The notes under the pieces are model-generated. The model was not told where the DNA came from. It saw only the letters and a program-made list of their open reading frames with translations, and ran no database searches. The position numbers were made by a program, and so were the translations under genes. DNA of 64,000 bases, taken from the NCBI GenBank assembly GCA_020086605.1, contig JACBWW010000020.1, positions 12,522,898 through 12,586,897 on the forward strand, given 5' to 3'. Source of the DNA: Lanius collurio. Taxonomy: Eukaryota > Chordata > Aves > Passeriformes > Laniidae. Position 1 is the first letter of the stretch. Every line of letters starts with the position of its first letter. Shown here in pieces: positions 52,371 through 64,000 of this stretch.

Positions 52371-55201
52371 TTTGATTTATAGCACTCATTTTAAGTATCA
52401 TTTAGCATAAAACTATTTCATTTTAATGTACATGCTTTTAAATCCAGGCATAAAAATAAGAACTCCATGTCTATTGGCTCAATTTCCTAAATACACACTA
52501 AATACCTCACTGTCAAGAATTTAAGAAACTAACTTTAGTTTTAAAGACTTGAGTTTTAGTGAAGTTAATTAAATGCCAGCTTGCATCTCTTGGCATTTCA
52601 GAAGTGATGGATATTTCCTTAAAAGAAAAGAAGTTCTAAATCAGTTGTACACTTTCATTTGGTACCTTCAATTTACTCAGAGATAAAGCATTCTACTTGA
52701 GCTGGAGTAAAGGTTTCTATTATCAAGTCAAAATTAATTTTTTTAGATTCTTAATTCAAGTGCTTAGTGGTGAAATCATTTAGGTAAATCATTTACTCTG
52801 ATGGTAATCACGTACTCATTTAATACACATCTTTAATTATTTTTCTAATAGTAAATTTAACAAGAACAGTTTGATGCAACTTCAAACTAAATATACTTTT
52901 TGTAAGTTACCTGATTTAAACAGTATTTATCTATTGTGGACACTACAGTCAAATTGCTTTCACAAAACTAAGCAGATGAAATTACTAGCAATTTCAATCA
53001 CAACACAAAACTTATCACTGCCCAGAACATATATACAAAAAATAATTAGGAAACATTCAGGCTTCTCTGCCTTACTAGTGAGGTGGTAACTACAGAAGAG
53101 AGCAGACTAACTAGACAAATCAGTAAAGAAGAGGTTAAAAATTTATTTTCTAGAGGAAAAAAACTCTTAAGTGAAGAAAACCTATTGCCTACCACTTGCT
53201 TTGTCTATTGTTCAAGGAAATTGTGCTTCAGGGAATATGCTTAATGTGAGTAACAACTGAAAAACACCTATCATCGAAGAAGAACATTCAACACGTTTGC
53301 GAATTCCACTTAACTTCTAGCTTCCTTGTAGTAATCAGAACCTACAATCAGAAGCGAAATAAGCAGGAAGTGAGATGACAAAAAGGAAGCCACAAGTTGA
53401 AGGAACATACTGACAACTAAAACACACTGCCAACTGCCTTAGAGGTTAAGCAAGGCTGATTAAGAACTTCTGTTAAGAACCTACCTCAAAACCTTCTTTA
53501 GATTTGTCAAAAGCAGTATCTCAAGAAAGTGAGCAGAAGAACCAGCCACGTTTCTTTAAAGCTCATTCTAAGTGCACCTACATTGTGAACACCAACAATA
53601 AGACACAGGCAGCAAGTCTCAGGCATGACCCACCTGAATATCCAAACAGCATCCATGGTACCCAGCATTGTGTTCGCAACCATAGAACACCAAGCTTTTC
53701 ATACTAACTCAGGCTAGAGCCTGCTAAGGGTCTTCAGAGACAAAGTCTTTGGCTTACCAAAGTCACTACAAAAATTTTGCCTGTAGGCAAATTTTGCAGT
53801 AGGTCTGGAAAGAGAGCTTTCTACTCTGAGAGGTAAGTCTCCGCCCTGACAAGTTCTTTACTAATGCCAATTTTTTCTGAATTACACACCCTACCACCAC
53901 ATTCAATAAATTGTCTGTAGAAGGTTTTAGGCTGGCTTCTCTGAAAGCCTGAGGGTAGGGTAGGGATTCAGAAAGGACGTACTTGCTATGTAAAGTAGGT
54001 CCTACTCACACCAAAAAAATAAAGCTAAAAGTGTTACTATATAATGCATATAAGACTCCACAATTTTGAGTGCTGAAATAATTGCAATAAACATTGCAAT
54101 TTCCATATAGCCAGAGAGAGCTTGTTAGGGAAGACCAAACCTAATAAATCATCAGTCACCACACACCATGAAGGCATCTGACATTATCTAGAATGCAATG
54201 AGAAAAAAAAAGAAATTAACAGCATATAGAGCAGTTTTGTCCTGTTCAGAAAGGGAAACATTTAACTATAAAGGGAAGTAACAGATTTAGTCTGTTCTTT
54301 GTGCAACACAATACGTGGTTGATAATGCTGCATTAGCATATACAAAGACAAAAAGCTTATGGTTCACTGTTTACCACTACTAAATTGCAGTGCTTACGTT
54401 GTAATGGCTTTGGTCAATACTTGAGCAGCATATAGCTCATACGGCAAAAATACACAGAATTGGTGCTTTACATTTGCATTTCTGTTGGAAAACTGTTCCT
54501 CAAATTTCACTTTGCAAATAAAACACACCCTGCAAACAGCTACAGTACATTTAATAAAGCACACTTCACCAGTATGGCCATTAAAAAGCAATGAAATAAA
54601 ATCCTTCCTGGACACATCAGCTATTTAGAACTACTGCATATCATTAAATTTAAAAGTGCAATTGGCATCTAGTGAGCAGCATTAAATGAATGCCACCAGG
54701 TACATTACATCAATGGATTTATACAAGCTAACAACAATCCTCACTGGTGTACAGGAGTCAAACATCAATTTTAACCCAAACCAATACATCTCTTGTGTGA
54801 AGAGGTATACTGTGATCTTGAGATACAGCAGATACATTGGCAGAAAGCATTTGTAAAACTCTGAGAAGCTCTTGCATCTCGTTCCAGACTTGCCAACAAT
54901 CCTATTCACCCAGATATACGACTAAATTGCTGCTATAGTTATTAAATCTACAAATGTACATAGCATACCAAAAGTTCTCCACCCACATAACTGCCTTCAA
55001 GCTCAATAAAGCAATCCTGAGTATAAACATTTGTAAAAACCCTGTATAAGCCTATGTATACACATCCTTTCATTTACTAAAACATCTGTTTACAGCCTCT
55101 TCAAGATACCAGTAGTAGGTAAACTGTAATCAAAATATGTAGAAACATGCAGTAATATGCTTAAGTAACAGCCAAAGAGCCAATAATATTTTTAACTGTT
55201 A

Positions 55202-55225
55202 AATATATATGTATATATATATGGT
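55202..55225. repeat. Short TA/TG microsatellite
   Basis: atatatatgtatatatatat followed by ggtatatatgg, in RELL1 intron 1. Confidence 0.85.
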
Positions 55226-56094
55226 ATATATGGTGATGATCAAGAAGAGAAGAAAAATCCACAATTTGCCTCCTCCTCCTCCCTTTGCACAGAAAGCCTC
55301 AGGTCCTTAGATAGCAGCTACCACTACCTACCAGTCAACACAAATAAGAAATTCAAGATGGCTAGTGGCACTTATTTCTTTTCACTCTCCTGAAGCATGG
55401 ACTGGATGACAAGCCTTCCATTCCTCTTGCTTTCAGTAAATAAATAGCAGGTAGTAGTTATCTCAAATCCTTCTGACCAAGTTTGCCTGCACTAAGTAAT
55501 ATACAAATATACAAAAGGAACCACAGAAAGACAAAAAACATTTTTGGATTTATTGTTTGCTAGTAAGTATGGCCATCTTAACTGTTTCCACTAGTTGAAA
55601 GTTTATTCTCAAGCAAGCTGGTGCACTCTTACCCATGTCATACAATCCAAAAGTAATATAGCTGATAAAGCTGAAAGTGGAAATGCACATCAACTTTTAA
55701 TACAAGTGTTTGAGCATCCCAGGCGATGCCCAAAACAAAGCACTTCAGACTACACCGGCAAGAAATTCGGTCTTACTTTGAGATTATTAGTACCGTAACA
55801 GTTGGAGTTAGATATAAACAAAGAAAATGCCATTTTAAACTAACTTCCTATGGTGATTGTACGTGTGCGAGGGCTCTTCAGAGTTCTCATGGGTTACAGT
55901 CAACTTTTCACTTCCAAAACCTAATCGGCTAAGCCAAGTGTAGCCTCACAAGTGAGGGTAAAATAGAAACAACTCTTTAATGCACTTCTATCTTAAGAGC
56001 CATCCGATTCCAGTTAAAGTGAACCAACTACGGAGGAGCTGCCAGACTCGAGCTCGTACCTCTCATTATCGTTTTTTCTTCCCCCCCCCCAGCA

Positions 56095-57085
56095 ACTCCC
56101 GGCCACAACCGACAACAGCAACAGGCCGGGGTGTCGTGACAGCACCGTCTGATCGCTGGGAGCTCCCGCGCCGCTTCTCCAGCCCGCCCGAGCGGGACCC
56201 GGCAGCGCCCGCCCCGAGCGCCCCCACCGCGCTCCGCTGACAGGAGGGAGAAACTTCAGCCGCCGCCGCGGAGCCTTCTCCTCTAACCCGCTCGCTGCCC
56301 CGGGCTGGGGCGGAGGCGGACGCGCCCCTGCCGTGCCGGTCTCCGCGGGCCCCGAAGGGACTCGAATGCCCGAGACCCCGAGGACGAGCGTCAGCCCCAG
56401 GCCGAAGCAGCAGGGTCAGCCGAGACATCTGAGCGGCTAGTGAGGCCGCACTGCCCAGCGAGGTCACAGCCCGCGGAGAGCCGCAAGGGCCGCCGGCGGG
56501 GAACGAGGGATTCGCGGATTGAAGCGTCCCACCGCGGCGAAAGACCGAGGCCGCAGCAACCCACCGAGAGCGGAGCTGCTGCCCAGCCAGTCATCCGTCA
56601 GGCCCAGCGATGGCGCAGTCGGCGGGATCCCACCGGTCGCTGCCGGAGCCATTCCTGACGCTGTGCCCGCGCTGCTCCGCGCTGGCAGCGGAGCGGCCGC
56701 CGCCGCCCTGCCCTGCCCGGCCCAGCGGCGGCGGGGCGCGCCCTCCCCGCATGGCGCCTGCGCGGGGCCGCCGGCCCGGGGCGGTGCTGCTCTGCAGCGC
56801 CCACTCTGCAGGCGGTGCTGGGGCGAGCCGCCGAGTGCCGGGTGCCCGTGTCCAGCTTTAACGAGGTGCGAAGGCGTTCCTTACACATTCCTGTGGGGAT
56901 TACCCCGAGAGCGCCCCAGACATTAATTTAATATTACAACTCCCAGACGTGGTTTCCTGAGCCCGGCCACCCTCTTGCCCCCGCAGCCCAGCAACCGCAA
57001 TGCTGGGGCGCAGCGAGAGGGTAAGGTGGGCCCGGGGCGCTGTGTCCTAAAGAGCCTGGGCGGGCTGAGGTGACTTCTTGACCCG
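56095..57085. promoter_or_regulatory. CpG island, presumed RELL1 promoter and first exon
   Basis: About 1 kb of very GC-rich, CpG-dense sequence in an otherwise AT-rich window, upstream of RELL1 exon 2 in the correct direction. No TATA box is evident. It includes GC boxes (ggggcgg, gggcggg), a GCGCCTGCGCGG tract resembling an NRF1 site near 56754, and a minus-strand CCAAT near 57095. The RELL1 start site and signal-peptide exon are expected here. The island has open frames on both strands, as is common in GC-rich DNA, and could fire bidirectionally. Confidence 0.8.
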
Positions 57086-57239
57086 TTTGCTTGGCATTGG
57101 TCGTGTGCCACAACGGCTCCCGAGCACCTGGGTGCAGTGCCACCCTCATGGGATTGCCCACGGGGGACCCCTCACCCAGGCAGGGTTGTGTCTCCTTGAC
57201 ACCGGTGCCGGTGGCTTCTTCGCTGCCAGGGCGTAGCAT

Positions 57240-60200
57240 GGCTCAAGGGCTGAGGACGTATGGCAGCAACAACTGCTCTGCACCAGCATGGAGCCCCTTA
57301 TCAGAGCTACTTATTGTAAGGGCAGGGCAGTGCGCCTGCCTCAAGGAGCCCTATAAGAGCCCTGTGGAAGCTGTTGCCGCCATTGCAGCATTAACACCAG
57401 GACACACAAGTGTTCAGAAACTGAATGTGGCCCTGTATTCACTGTCCCTTAGCATGTGGGGGCATTGCCTGCACTAACTGTTTCCTCTTCTTGTCCACTA
57501 GGCCTCAAGTTCATGCTTTATTCCTTAAATCTTCACTGCAAAACTCCATCTTAGTTTTATATTCCGGTAAACTAACTTCCATGCTTAGACCTTGGCCTTC
57601 TTTGTATTTCAGCAACCACAGCTGGACTTTTCTATGGACACGGCATGAAACTAAAGACTTATTTTTGTACCAAGGCAAAGGCAACTATAGCTTTGCAGTA
57701 CTTCCAAATACATTACTCTAAATTATTCTATTCTATTCTAATCTAAATAATTTATTTACTTTACTGATTTTGAATACCAAAGGTAAACACCACTCATTTA
57801 AGATACAATGTTGCAATAATTATAAAGACAGGTACTTTTTTGAATGCATTTTTTCATCTGATACCAACATTGTGTGCAGAAATACCCTTATCAGCCCCTA
57901 ACTAGACCTATCCACGGGTAGATACAGAATACCAGACTGCCAGCTTCCTGTTTGAGACAATCATCCCAACTGATATCTCCTCCCCTCACTACGCCCCAGT
58001 CTTCTTTTCTAGTAAAAAAAGTATGCAGAAAATTATGTTCTCAAATATAGTATATCGGTACCGTTTCTGAACTTGACAAAAATAAAGTGCTCTGAAAATA
58101 ATGAAAGTTTTAACCCTTTTCCTCTGTGTTTGACTGTCAACTCTATTCATGGTACTAACTATAGCCACTATTTTTTATACTATTTTTTTTTCAGAGATAC
58201 AAGTATTAAAAGATTAGGGTGATTCAGTATCTGAGATGTTTATAGTTGGAAATACCTCTTCTCAGTTAAGTAGAAAACTAAGAACATGAAAACTCAGATG
58301 TCTTCTTACTACTTGATGGGAGACATCTGTTTATTAACCAAACTAATGAGGAACTGGCAGGACTGTCCTTTTCAACAGAATAGGAAGTCAAGCAGCAGGA
58401 CACAGGGTTCTTTGCACATATAAAAACAATTCTTTCTTCCTCTTGGGTTTATTTCAGAAAGTACTGCTGCTCACTTGAGTTGCTTCTGCTCTCTTAAATT
58501 TTTATTTACTCTTTCTTTTGAGGGTGTGGTTCTGTGTCAGCTGCTTTCCCTGTCACAAAGGTGACAGACTCAGAGAGAGAGACAATCCTTTTCTTTTAAG
58601 TGAAGTGCTGCACTGCAGATCCCAGCTCAAAGGAAATGGCAAAATGCAGCAGGATTACTGAACCATATCTCCCTCCATGAAACAAGCTCTCCAGAGGTAA
58701 GCTTTAACTCAATCTCCCTCTGACTTCAGAAAGAAAGACTGTACTTTTCTTTCTTATTTTTTCCTTTTATGATTAGAGAACTAATGTGAGTTTGTGAGCA
58801 GGGAATTGGCATGATTTCTGTCGCAGTAGCTTCCTGCCCTTCATCCCCTGGAACAAACCCCCCTGGGCATGGGGAAACTATCAAATTAGCTTTGCTACTA
58901 GAAGATCTGTGAAACCACCTTTCAGTTTTTATGAAAAATAATAAATTTCACTCAAAACATTACAAAATTTCTTTGTCAGTTCAACTAAGTTGCAAGAAGG
59001 TTTAATTGTTGGCCCAATCTATGTCAGTTATTTCCTCATGCTTTCTAGAGTGTTACTGTTACTAGAAAACACAATCAGGAAATATCTAAGCTGTTTTTCT
59101 ATTGCAAACTAGTCAAGAAATTTTCTTCAATTAGTATTCGACTCTATTAATTCTTGAAACTTCATCTCCAAGGTAAATTCCAGTGTTGACTTTCTTTATT
59201 GGAAGACTTTTTCTGGATTTCATTTTTGTTGGTAATAATGCCTGAACAGACCAGACAACTAATTGTCCTCATTTGTAAGAGTTACAGAAAGAATAAATAT
59301 TGGCAGAGTTAAGTAGAAAACAGACACATCTTAAGCAACATCATCTTAAACATCAAAACAAAGAAAGTGACACTGGAAATCTCACATCATCAAGCCCTTT
59401 TATGTGACTTAATGAGATACTTTAAACTGAATTAGCAGGATGCTAATGTCACGATTAATTATGTATACGTGGTTACATATTAAGACACATCTATTTCAAG
59501 TACATATACATATATGAGGCACAAATACCTCAGTGTAAAACTAAACCATGCTAGTGCTAGTAAAACGTGAATACTTGAAATTCCCTTTGAAACTCAAATT
59601 GTACGTACTCCCACATAACTTAATTGCTCAGTTTTATTAGTAGAATCACAGTTAGGATTGTTTTCTAAGCATCCTTTCTACAAGCATTCTTTGTATGTAT
59701 TATCTATATATTCAAGGCAAAAATACTTCCAAAACATTTTAAAGCTGCATCCAAATGATAACAATATTTAAAACACTTATATACATCAAAGAAACACTCT
59801 TTGGGAGTAGTAACTCATCTGACAGTGGTTTACTTTGCAGATCAAAATGAGCAAAATGGTAATGTAGAAATGTTAAAAAAAAACAAACTTCAGGAGCTGA
59901 GATGATAAGGAAGAAGTAAAATAATTTGACGAGAAGATATTGGGTAGTTATAAAATTCAAGTTTAATTATTGCTTTTCTTATAAACTTTTGTTTTATATA
60001 TTCATAAGCTCAATTTCTCCTTCATGGAAAGTGATTATAAATCTCAGTGGGACTGACACCTTCCTAGTATGTGCGTCTACAGTGAAAACTAGAAAACTTT
60101 GTGTATTTGTTTGTGGAAAATTATATATTAAAAAATAAAATAAAATTCATAGATCTAGATAGTATAACCTGCCTTGGTTCCATGTTTGTCTGCCTAGTGG

Positions 60201-60351
60201 AATTAAACCACAACACTTGGAATCGATACCTCTGAGTCATAGGAGATACATTCATCGAACCATTAGTGATAGAAAAGTGGTTAAGAACATTCTCAGCAAA
60301 CTATATAAAAGGTATATTCCTAATTAGTTCTTTCCACTTTGCCCAGCAAGC
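57240..60351. other. Intergenic sequence beyond the RELL1 CpG island
   Basis: No conserved coding exon was recognised. A 128-codon plus-strand frame at 57091-57477 has no recognisable motif. By human synteny the next gene outward should be TBC1D1, but no part of it was identified here. Confidence 0.5.
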
Positions 60352-60395
60352 AACTGTTTCTCAATACAAAAGTTTTTTTGTATTGAGAAACAGTT
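60352..60395. repeat. Perfect 20-bp inverted repeat (hairpin)
   Basis: The left arm aactgtttctcaatacaaaa (60352-60371) is matched exactly by its reverse complement at 60376-60395, with a four-base loop. It lies about 30 bases upstream of the CR1 tail. Confidence 0.9.
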
Positions 60396-60423
60396 TTTTT
60401 GTAGCTGAAAGGTATTGCTAATG

Positions 60424-60535
60424 GGTAATCTGGTCGAGTGGAAGGTGTGCGTTCACTGCCCATGGCAGGGGGGTTGGAACTATATGATCTTTAAGGTTCC
60501 TTCCAGCCCAAGCCATTCTGTGATTCTATGATTCT
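60424..60535 (+). mobile_element. CR1 LINE 3' terminus
   Basis: The text reads gtcgagtggaaggtgtgcg, ccatggcaggggggttggaa and ctttaaggttccttccagcc, and ends in attctgtgattctatgattc, the octamer-type CR1 end. It is about 110 bases with low divergence, so probably one of the younger copies here. Confidence 0.88.
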
Positions 60536-60539
60536 TACA

Positions 60540-60567
60540 CAAAAAAACAAACAAACAAACAAAAAAA
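60540..60567 (+). repeat. (CAAA)n simple repeat
   Basis: caaaaaaacaaacaaacaaa lies directly after the CR1 end. It is probably a post-insertion expansion. Confidence 0.8.
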
Positions 60568-63500
60568 TCCCTAAATGTAACAGAGCTGTAAAGAAGATAC
60601 AGTTCTTCATTAAAATTCTGAACTCTATACTCAAAAAATTGCCCAGTATTACAGTACTTCAGCCTTCGGATTGAGAAAACATCAGGTTGATATAATAAGC
60701 TATATGGGTAGTATATTTCTGGAAGAAATCTCTCTCATGCTTTACTCTCTTTATGTCCCTGTATCTTTCATAACACTGTCCTTCTAGTGCAATAATCCAT
60801 TTTGTTACAGGATTTCATAAGCAGGAATTCCGTTTCAGTTTTATTTGTACATGTGTAAGGTCAGGGGTCAGGTGGCTGCCGCCTTTCAGGGAAATAGTTT
60901 AACCACTAGATTTTTGGTTTGGGAAGGACTGTCTTCCCTTTGTTTGTAATGAGTTCCACTGATGACAATAAAATCTGTTTCTCTGGTCCAGAGAGACTAA
61001 AAAAGCTGGAGTTGGTGCTACTTGCCAGAGAGGAAAAGAGTAAGGTTATTGATGCTGTCCCAAGGACAGAGCCAATACTTTACAATCATTTGCATGTGGA
61101 TTGAAAAAAACGGTTAGAAACCAGAATTGGAGCCTAGCACACTGCTATAGGATGCCAGCCCTTAAAGTTATAGCAGCTATGGGAAAGAGGGAAGTGGTGC
61201 AATTAGTTTTAATTCTTCAAACTGTTGTGGTTGCCATTACATCTCCTGAGATGCCAGTTCCTACTGATGTTCAATAGGTGTTCCCCAGGAATGCCTGGTA
61301 GGTAGTTCCTTAGGGTACTAAAGGAGAATATTGGTGTTCTGGATGCTAACCAGGTTTAGGCACAATAAGCAATTAACTTGGTCCTAAGCTTCAAACCAAA
61401 TATGGCTTCAGTGCCTTGGGAGACTTTAAAGTTTATGCTATGGCTCTTAGGAAGCTCAGGTACTTCCTAAATTAATCAACAGCTTTGGGTTTTAGTGGAA
61501 TATAAGGAGTTGCCGCATTATTAGATTAGTTCTTTGGAACATAGAGGAAAGAGAGGATCTTGAACATCTTCGGAGTTTAACAAGGGGATCACAAGAAAAC
61601 AACAGAGTGCATCCTAGGCTGAAAGGAGTTGTCAAAGAAGACTAGTGGTTTTGTGGAGGACCATATTATGAATAATCAATGTACACAGGGGCTTGCTTGG
61701 AGTGGGGTAGAGGCAGAAACTGAAGTAGCCCAAAGTTGATCAAGTCTCTACAGATGACATCTTTTTCCTGGGTTTTATGCTGGCACATTCACCAAAGAAT
61801 TTATCACACAATAGTTAGCAAGTAAAAATCAGCATGTACATACTATATTAATATTTTATATTGTGGCATGTAAGTAAATTAAAAGTGAAACAAAAGCCTG
61901 CAATGATGAATCCAAAAGCCACTGGTTCCTATTTCCCATTCATACATTATCATTAATTAATCTGATGGTGTTTGAATTTATCATAGCTGGACAAGTACTC
62001 ACTGAGGAATTGAATGATAGTACTAGGACTGGAAAACTGAAGAAAGCTCAGTAGTATTGCGTGCAGTGACAAAGCATGAAGGGATTGGCTTCATTAGTGG
62101 CCTTATTACAGAGAGCACATTCACAACTCCCTATGCCTAAAGCTACATATATACCTACTAAAGGAAATCTGGAAATATTCTATTAATATTTTGATTCAAC
62201 TCTAAGAATTTTGGCAACATTGTTAAATGAAAGTAAGAAAGTAACTGGGGAAGATTGCTTTTGCATATCTGCAAACAGGGAAGCAGGAGGGATGCCTGGA
62301 GACAATGTGGAATCCTGGAATCATTTCTTGGTTCTTCAGTGACTTTGCATGGCTGTGTAAAGCAGGGCAGAAAGTACTTGTGAGTGGAGTCACTCCCCAT
62401 CTTCTGCCCACGTCAGACTGGCAGCATGTCTTGCATTGCAGATGTTTTCCACTCCCCAGAGCTAGTAAAAAGATCAGTACAAATTAAAAATCTTGGGTAT
62501 TTTAATTAACCAAATTCTGTTGATTTGTTTTATCTAGCCAGTTTGAAGATCCTTGTTTTCCTCCTCTATCCCAGTTCCTATTAAGGAAAACAGACTTTCT
62601 AATTGAAAGTTGAATTTCAAGTTAAATTATTTTTAATGGTCAAAACTTCTGATACAATTTGAAGTAAATCTCCTTAGCTTCTGAAATTTGGTCATCAATA
62701 ACAAACTGCCTATCCTGCAAGAAGATAGTGGTAAATTTATTTGAAAAGGAGAGTAACAAAGTATTTTGTAAAATATAAATATTTATCAAGTTTCCATGTA
62801 ATAATTCTGGAGTGACTCTATCCAAATACAACAAAGAGATTTGCTCTTTGCTAAAAATGGACTGCTTGGCAGTCTTTTCTTGCTTTTTTATAGATCAAGC
62901 CTTATAAAGAAGTCCTCTGTCTCCACCTGTCTCTAGCACCATATGAGAGATAAAAGTTTAATCACTATAAGAAGTGATTAGTCATGGCAAATATGTTTAC
63001 TATGGACTCTTTAAAAATTAGCTTTGTACTGCTTTTGCTCCCTTTTGATTTCTTGGAACTGTTTGTCTCATTGGTGTTTTTTTAATGTATGAAAAGCTAA
63101 TGTTAAGCCAATTGCATTTTGGTTATTTTTTCCATACTGAGAGAAGACTGAGTCTGACATAAGAGTAAACAAAAGGTAGCCAAATAGCAGTAACTTGTGC
63201 AAATTATGCCACACCCACCTTTATTAAATAACCTGCTGAAGATTATATTCATAACAAAAACCAGGCTAGGAGAATGCAATGACAGTAAACTCACAAGGAG
63301 ATACGACATAAATACATCTGTTTGGCATTCCCATCTCAAGATTTATGGTCCTAGTCTGTCAGCAGCATTTACACTTAGCTCTATTCTGCCTAGCCACTTC
63401 CTCAATCCTCAGTTCAGAAGCTACTTTCTAGTTCTTCATCACTCATAAGTAGTATTCTCCAGAAAATTTAGAATCTACTTCTAGGAATTATGAACTGGGG

Positions 63501-64000
63501 AAAAAAAAGGATGTAGACCTCCCAGAGACCTCTAGCAGAGGACCTAAGTGCTTCAGTTATTATGCTGGAGGCTCACTTACTCATAACAAGTCTTGCTTTA
63601 ATTTGAGCATGCTGGCTGTGCAGGTGGAATAGCACATTCCTTGAAAATAATACTGAGGCTGAAACTCTCACAGTAGAATAAAAGCCACACTGCTGCAGTA
63701 ACTGTTCCTCATACATTTACAGAGGATGAAGGTCAGGAAAGTGATCTGCTAGCCTGATATGATTAAACTTCTCGTGTTGGTTGACCAAACTATTAGCTAC
63801 AACATTTAATCTCCTTAAGCATGAATATATAATGTAAGTAAAAGCCCAGAGCCAAGTACATAATCAGTAAATTACAGTTTAAAGTTTTAGTAAGGACAGC
63901 CTTTATTTCCTCCAAGATTTCAGAAGCACACTGCTTTATGCAAATAGGACTCACCAAGTTTACACACAAGGAGGTCGGTTTAGAATTCAGTGAAGAACAG
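60568..64000. other. Gene-free sequence at the window end
   Basis: AT-rich unique DNA with frames no longer than about 83 codons and no recognisable domain, RNA gene or repeat. Confidence 0.5.

Larger units (their letters stand above)
46163..56059 (-). other. RELL1: RELL1 intron 1 (inferred)
   Basis: The roughly 10 kb between RELL1 exon 2 and the CpG island is AT-rich and holds CR1 fragments near 46.9, 49.3 and 52.3 kb. It also has a T-rich run at about 48357-48370, a G/T-rich stretch at 51930-51975 and a TA repeat at 55202-55225. No further exon was recognised on either strand. The distal boundary is uncertain because exon 1 was not resolved. Confidence 0.6.

Noticed and set aside
56066..56467. 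A 133-codon minus-strand open frame in the CpG island
   Set aside because: It is Arg/Gly/Ala-rich as expected for random GC-rich sequence. It has only a weak hydrophobic start (MSRLTLLLRP) and no donor in the phase RELL1 exon 2 needs, so I did not call it exon 1.
57091..57477. A 128-codon plus-strand open frame beside the CpG island
   Set aside because: No recognisable domain or splice context; its length is unremarkable in GC-rich DNA.
61000..64000. Search for TBC1D1 or another gene at the right end
   Set aside because: No exon with recognisable protein similarity was found. Frames are short and AT-biased.
1..64000. CRISPR arrays, operons or prokaryotic mobile systems
   Set aside because: The sequence is a vertebrate nuclear locus with introns and CR1 elements, and no regular spacer-repeat arrays are present.

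Overview
This is a vertebrate nuclear window and almost certainly from a bird. The background is AT-rich. There are many short, 5'-truncated CR1 LINE tails in both orientations, a CR1-tailed tRNA-derived SINE, one solo-type LTR, and multi-exon genes with GT-AG introns. The SINE (228-372) resembles the passerine TguSINE1 type and the LTR resembles those common in songbird genomes, so a passerine is the best guess. That taxonomic step rests on remembered family structure, not on a search.

Two protein-coding genes are supported, and they converge tail to tail. On the plus strand, PGCKA1 (the C4orf19 orthologue) has a 32-nt first coding exon at 20493-20524 and a large last exon at 21592-22537. 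Together they give 325 residues with an N-terminal MGCRCCK acylation motif and an acidic, alanine-rich C-terminus. On the minus strand, RELL1 (RELT-like 1) has five recognised coding exons between 46162 and 39181. They encode part of the ectodomain, the transmembrane helix, a Ser/Thr-Pro-rich linker, a His/Cys-rich block and the RFRV motif. Its signal-peptide exon should lie in the CpG island at about 56.1-57.1 kb, but I could not assign it cleanly. The same neighbouring gene pair and orientation is found at human 4p14.

Layout: 1-20 kb is gene-free sequence (upstream of, or intronic to, PGCKA1) with a SINE, several CR1 tails and an AT microsatellite. 20.5-23.8 kb is PGCKA1. 23.8-33.4 kb is intergenic, with a GC-rich CpG-poor patch and the LTR. 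33.4-39.2 kb is the RELL1 3' region, possibly a spliced 3' UTR. 39.2-56 kb is RELL1 coding exons and introns. 56.1-57.1 kb is the CpG-island promoter. 57-64 kb is intergenic, with a perfect hairpin and one CR1 tail.

Both genes are linked in the literature to Ste20-family kinases: PGCKA1 with PDCD10/GCKIII, and RELL1 with OSR1/SPAK through RFRV. I found no prokaryotic-type system, CRISPR array or novel multigene system. The points most worth checking are a 36-bp in-frame duplication in the RELL1 tail, the unresolved RELL1 first exon beside a C10 run, a candidate spliced 3' UTR, and the hairpin at 60.36 kb.
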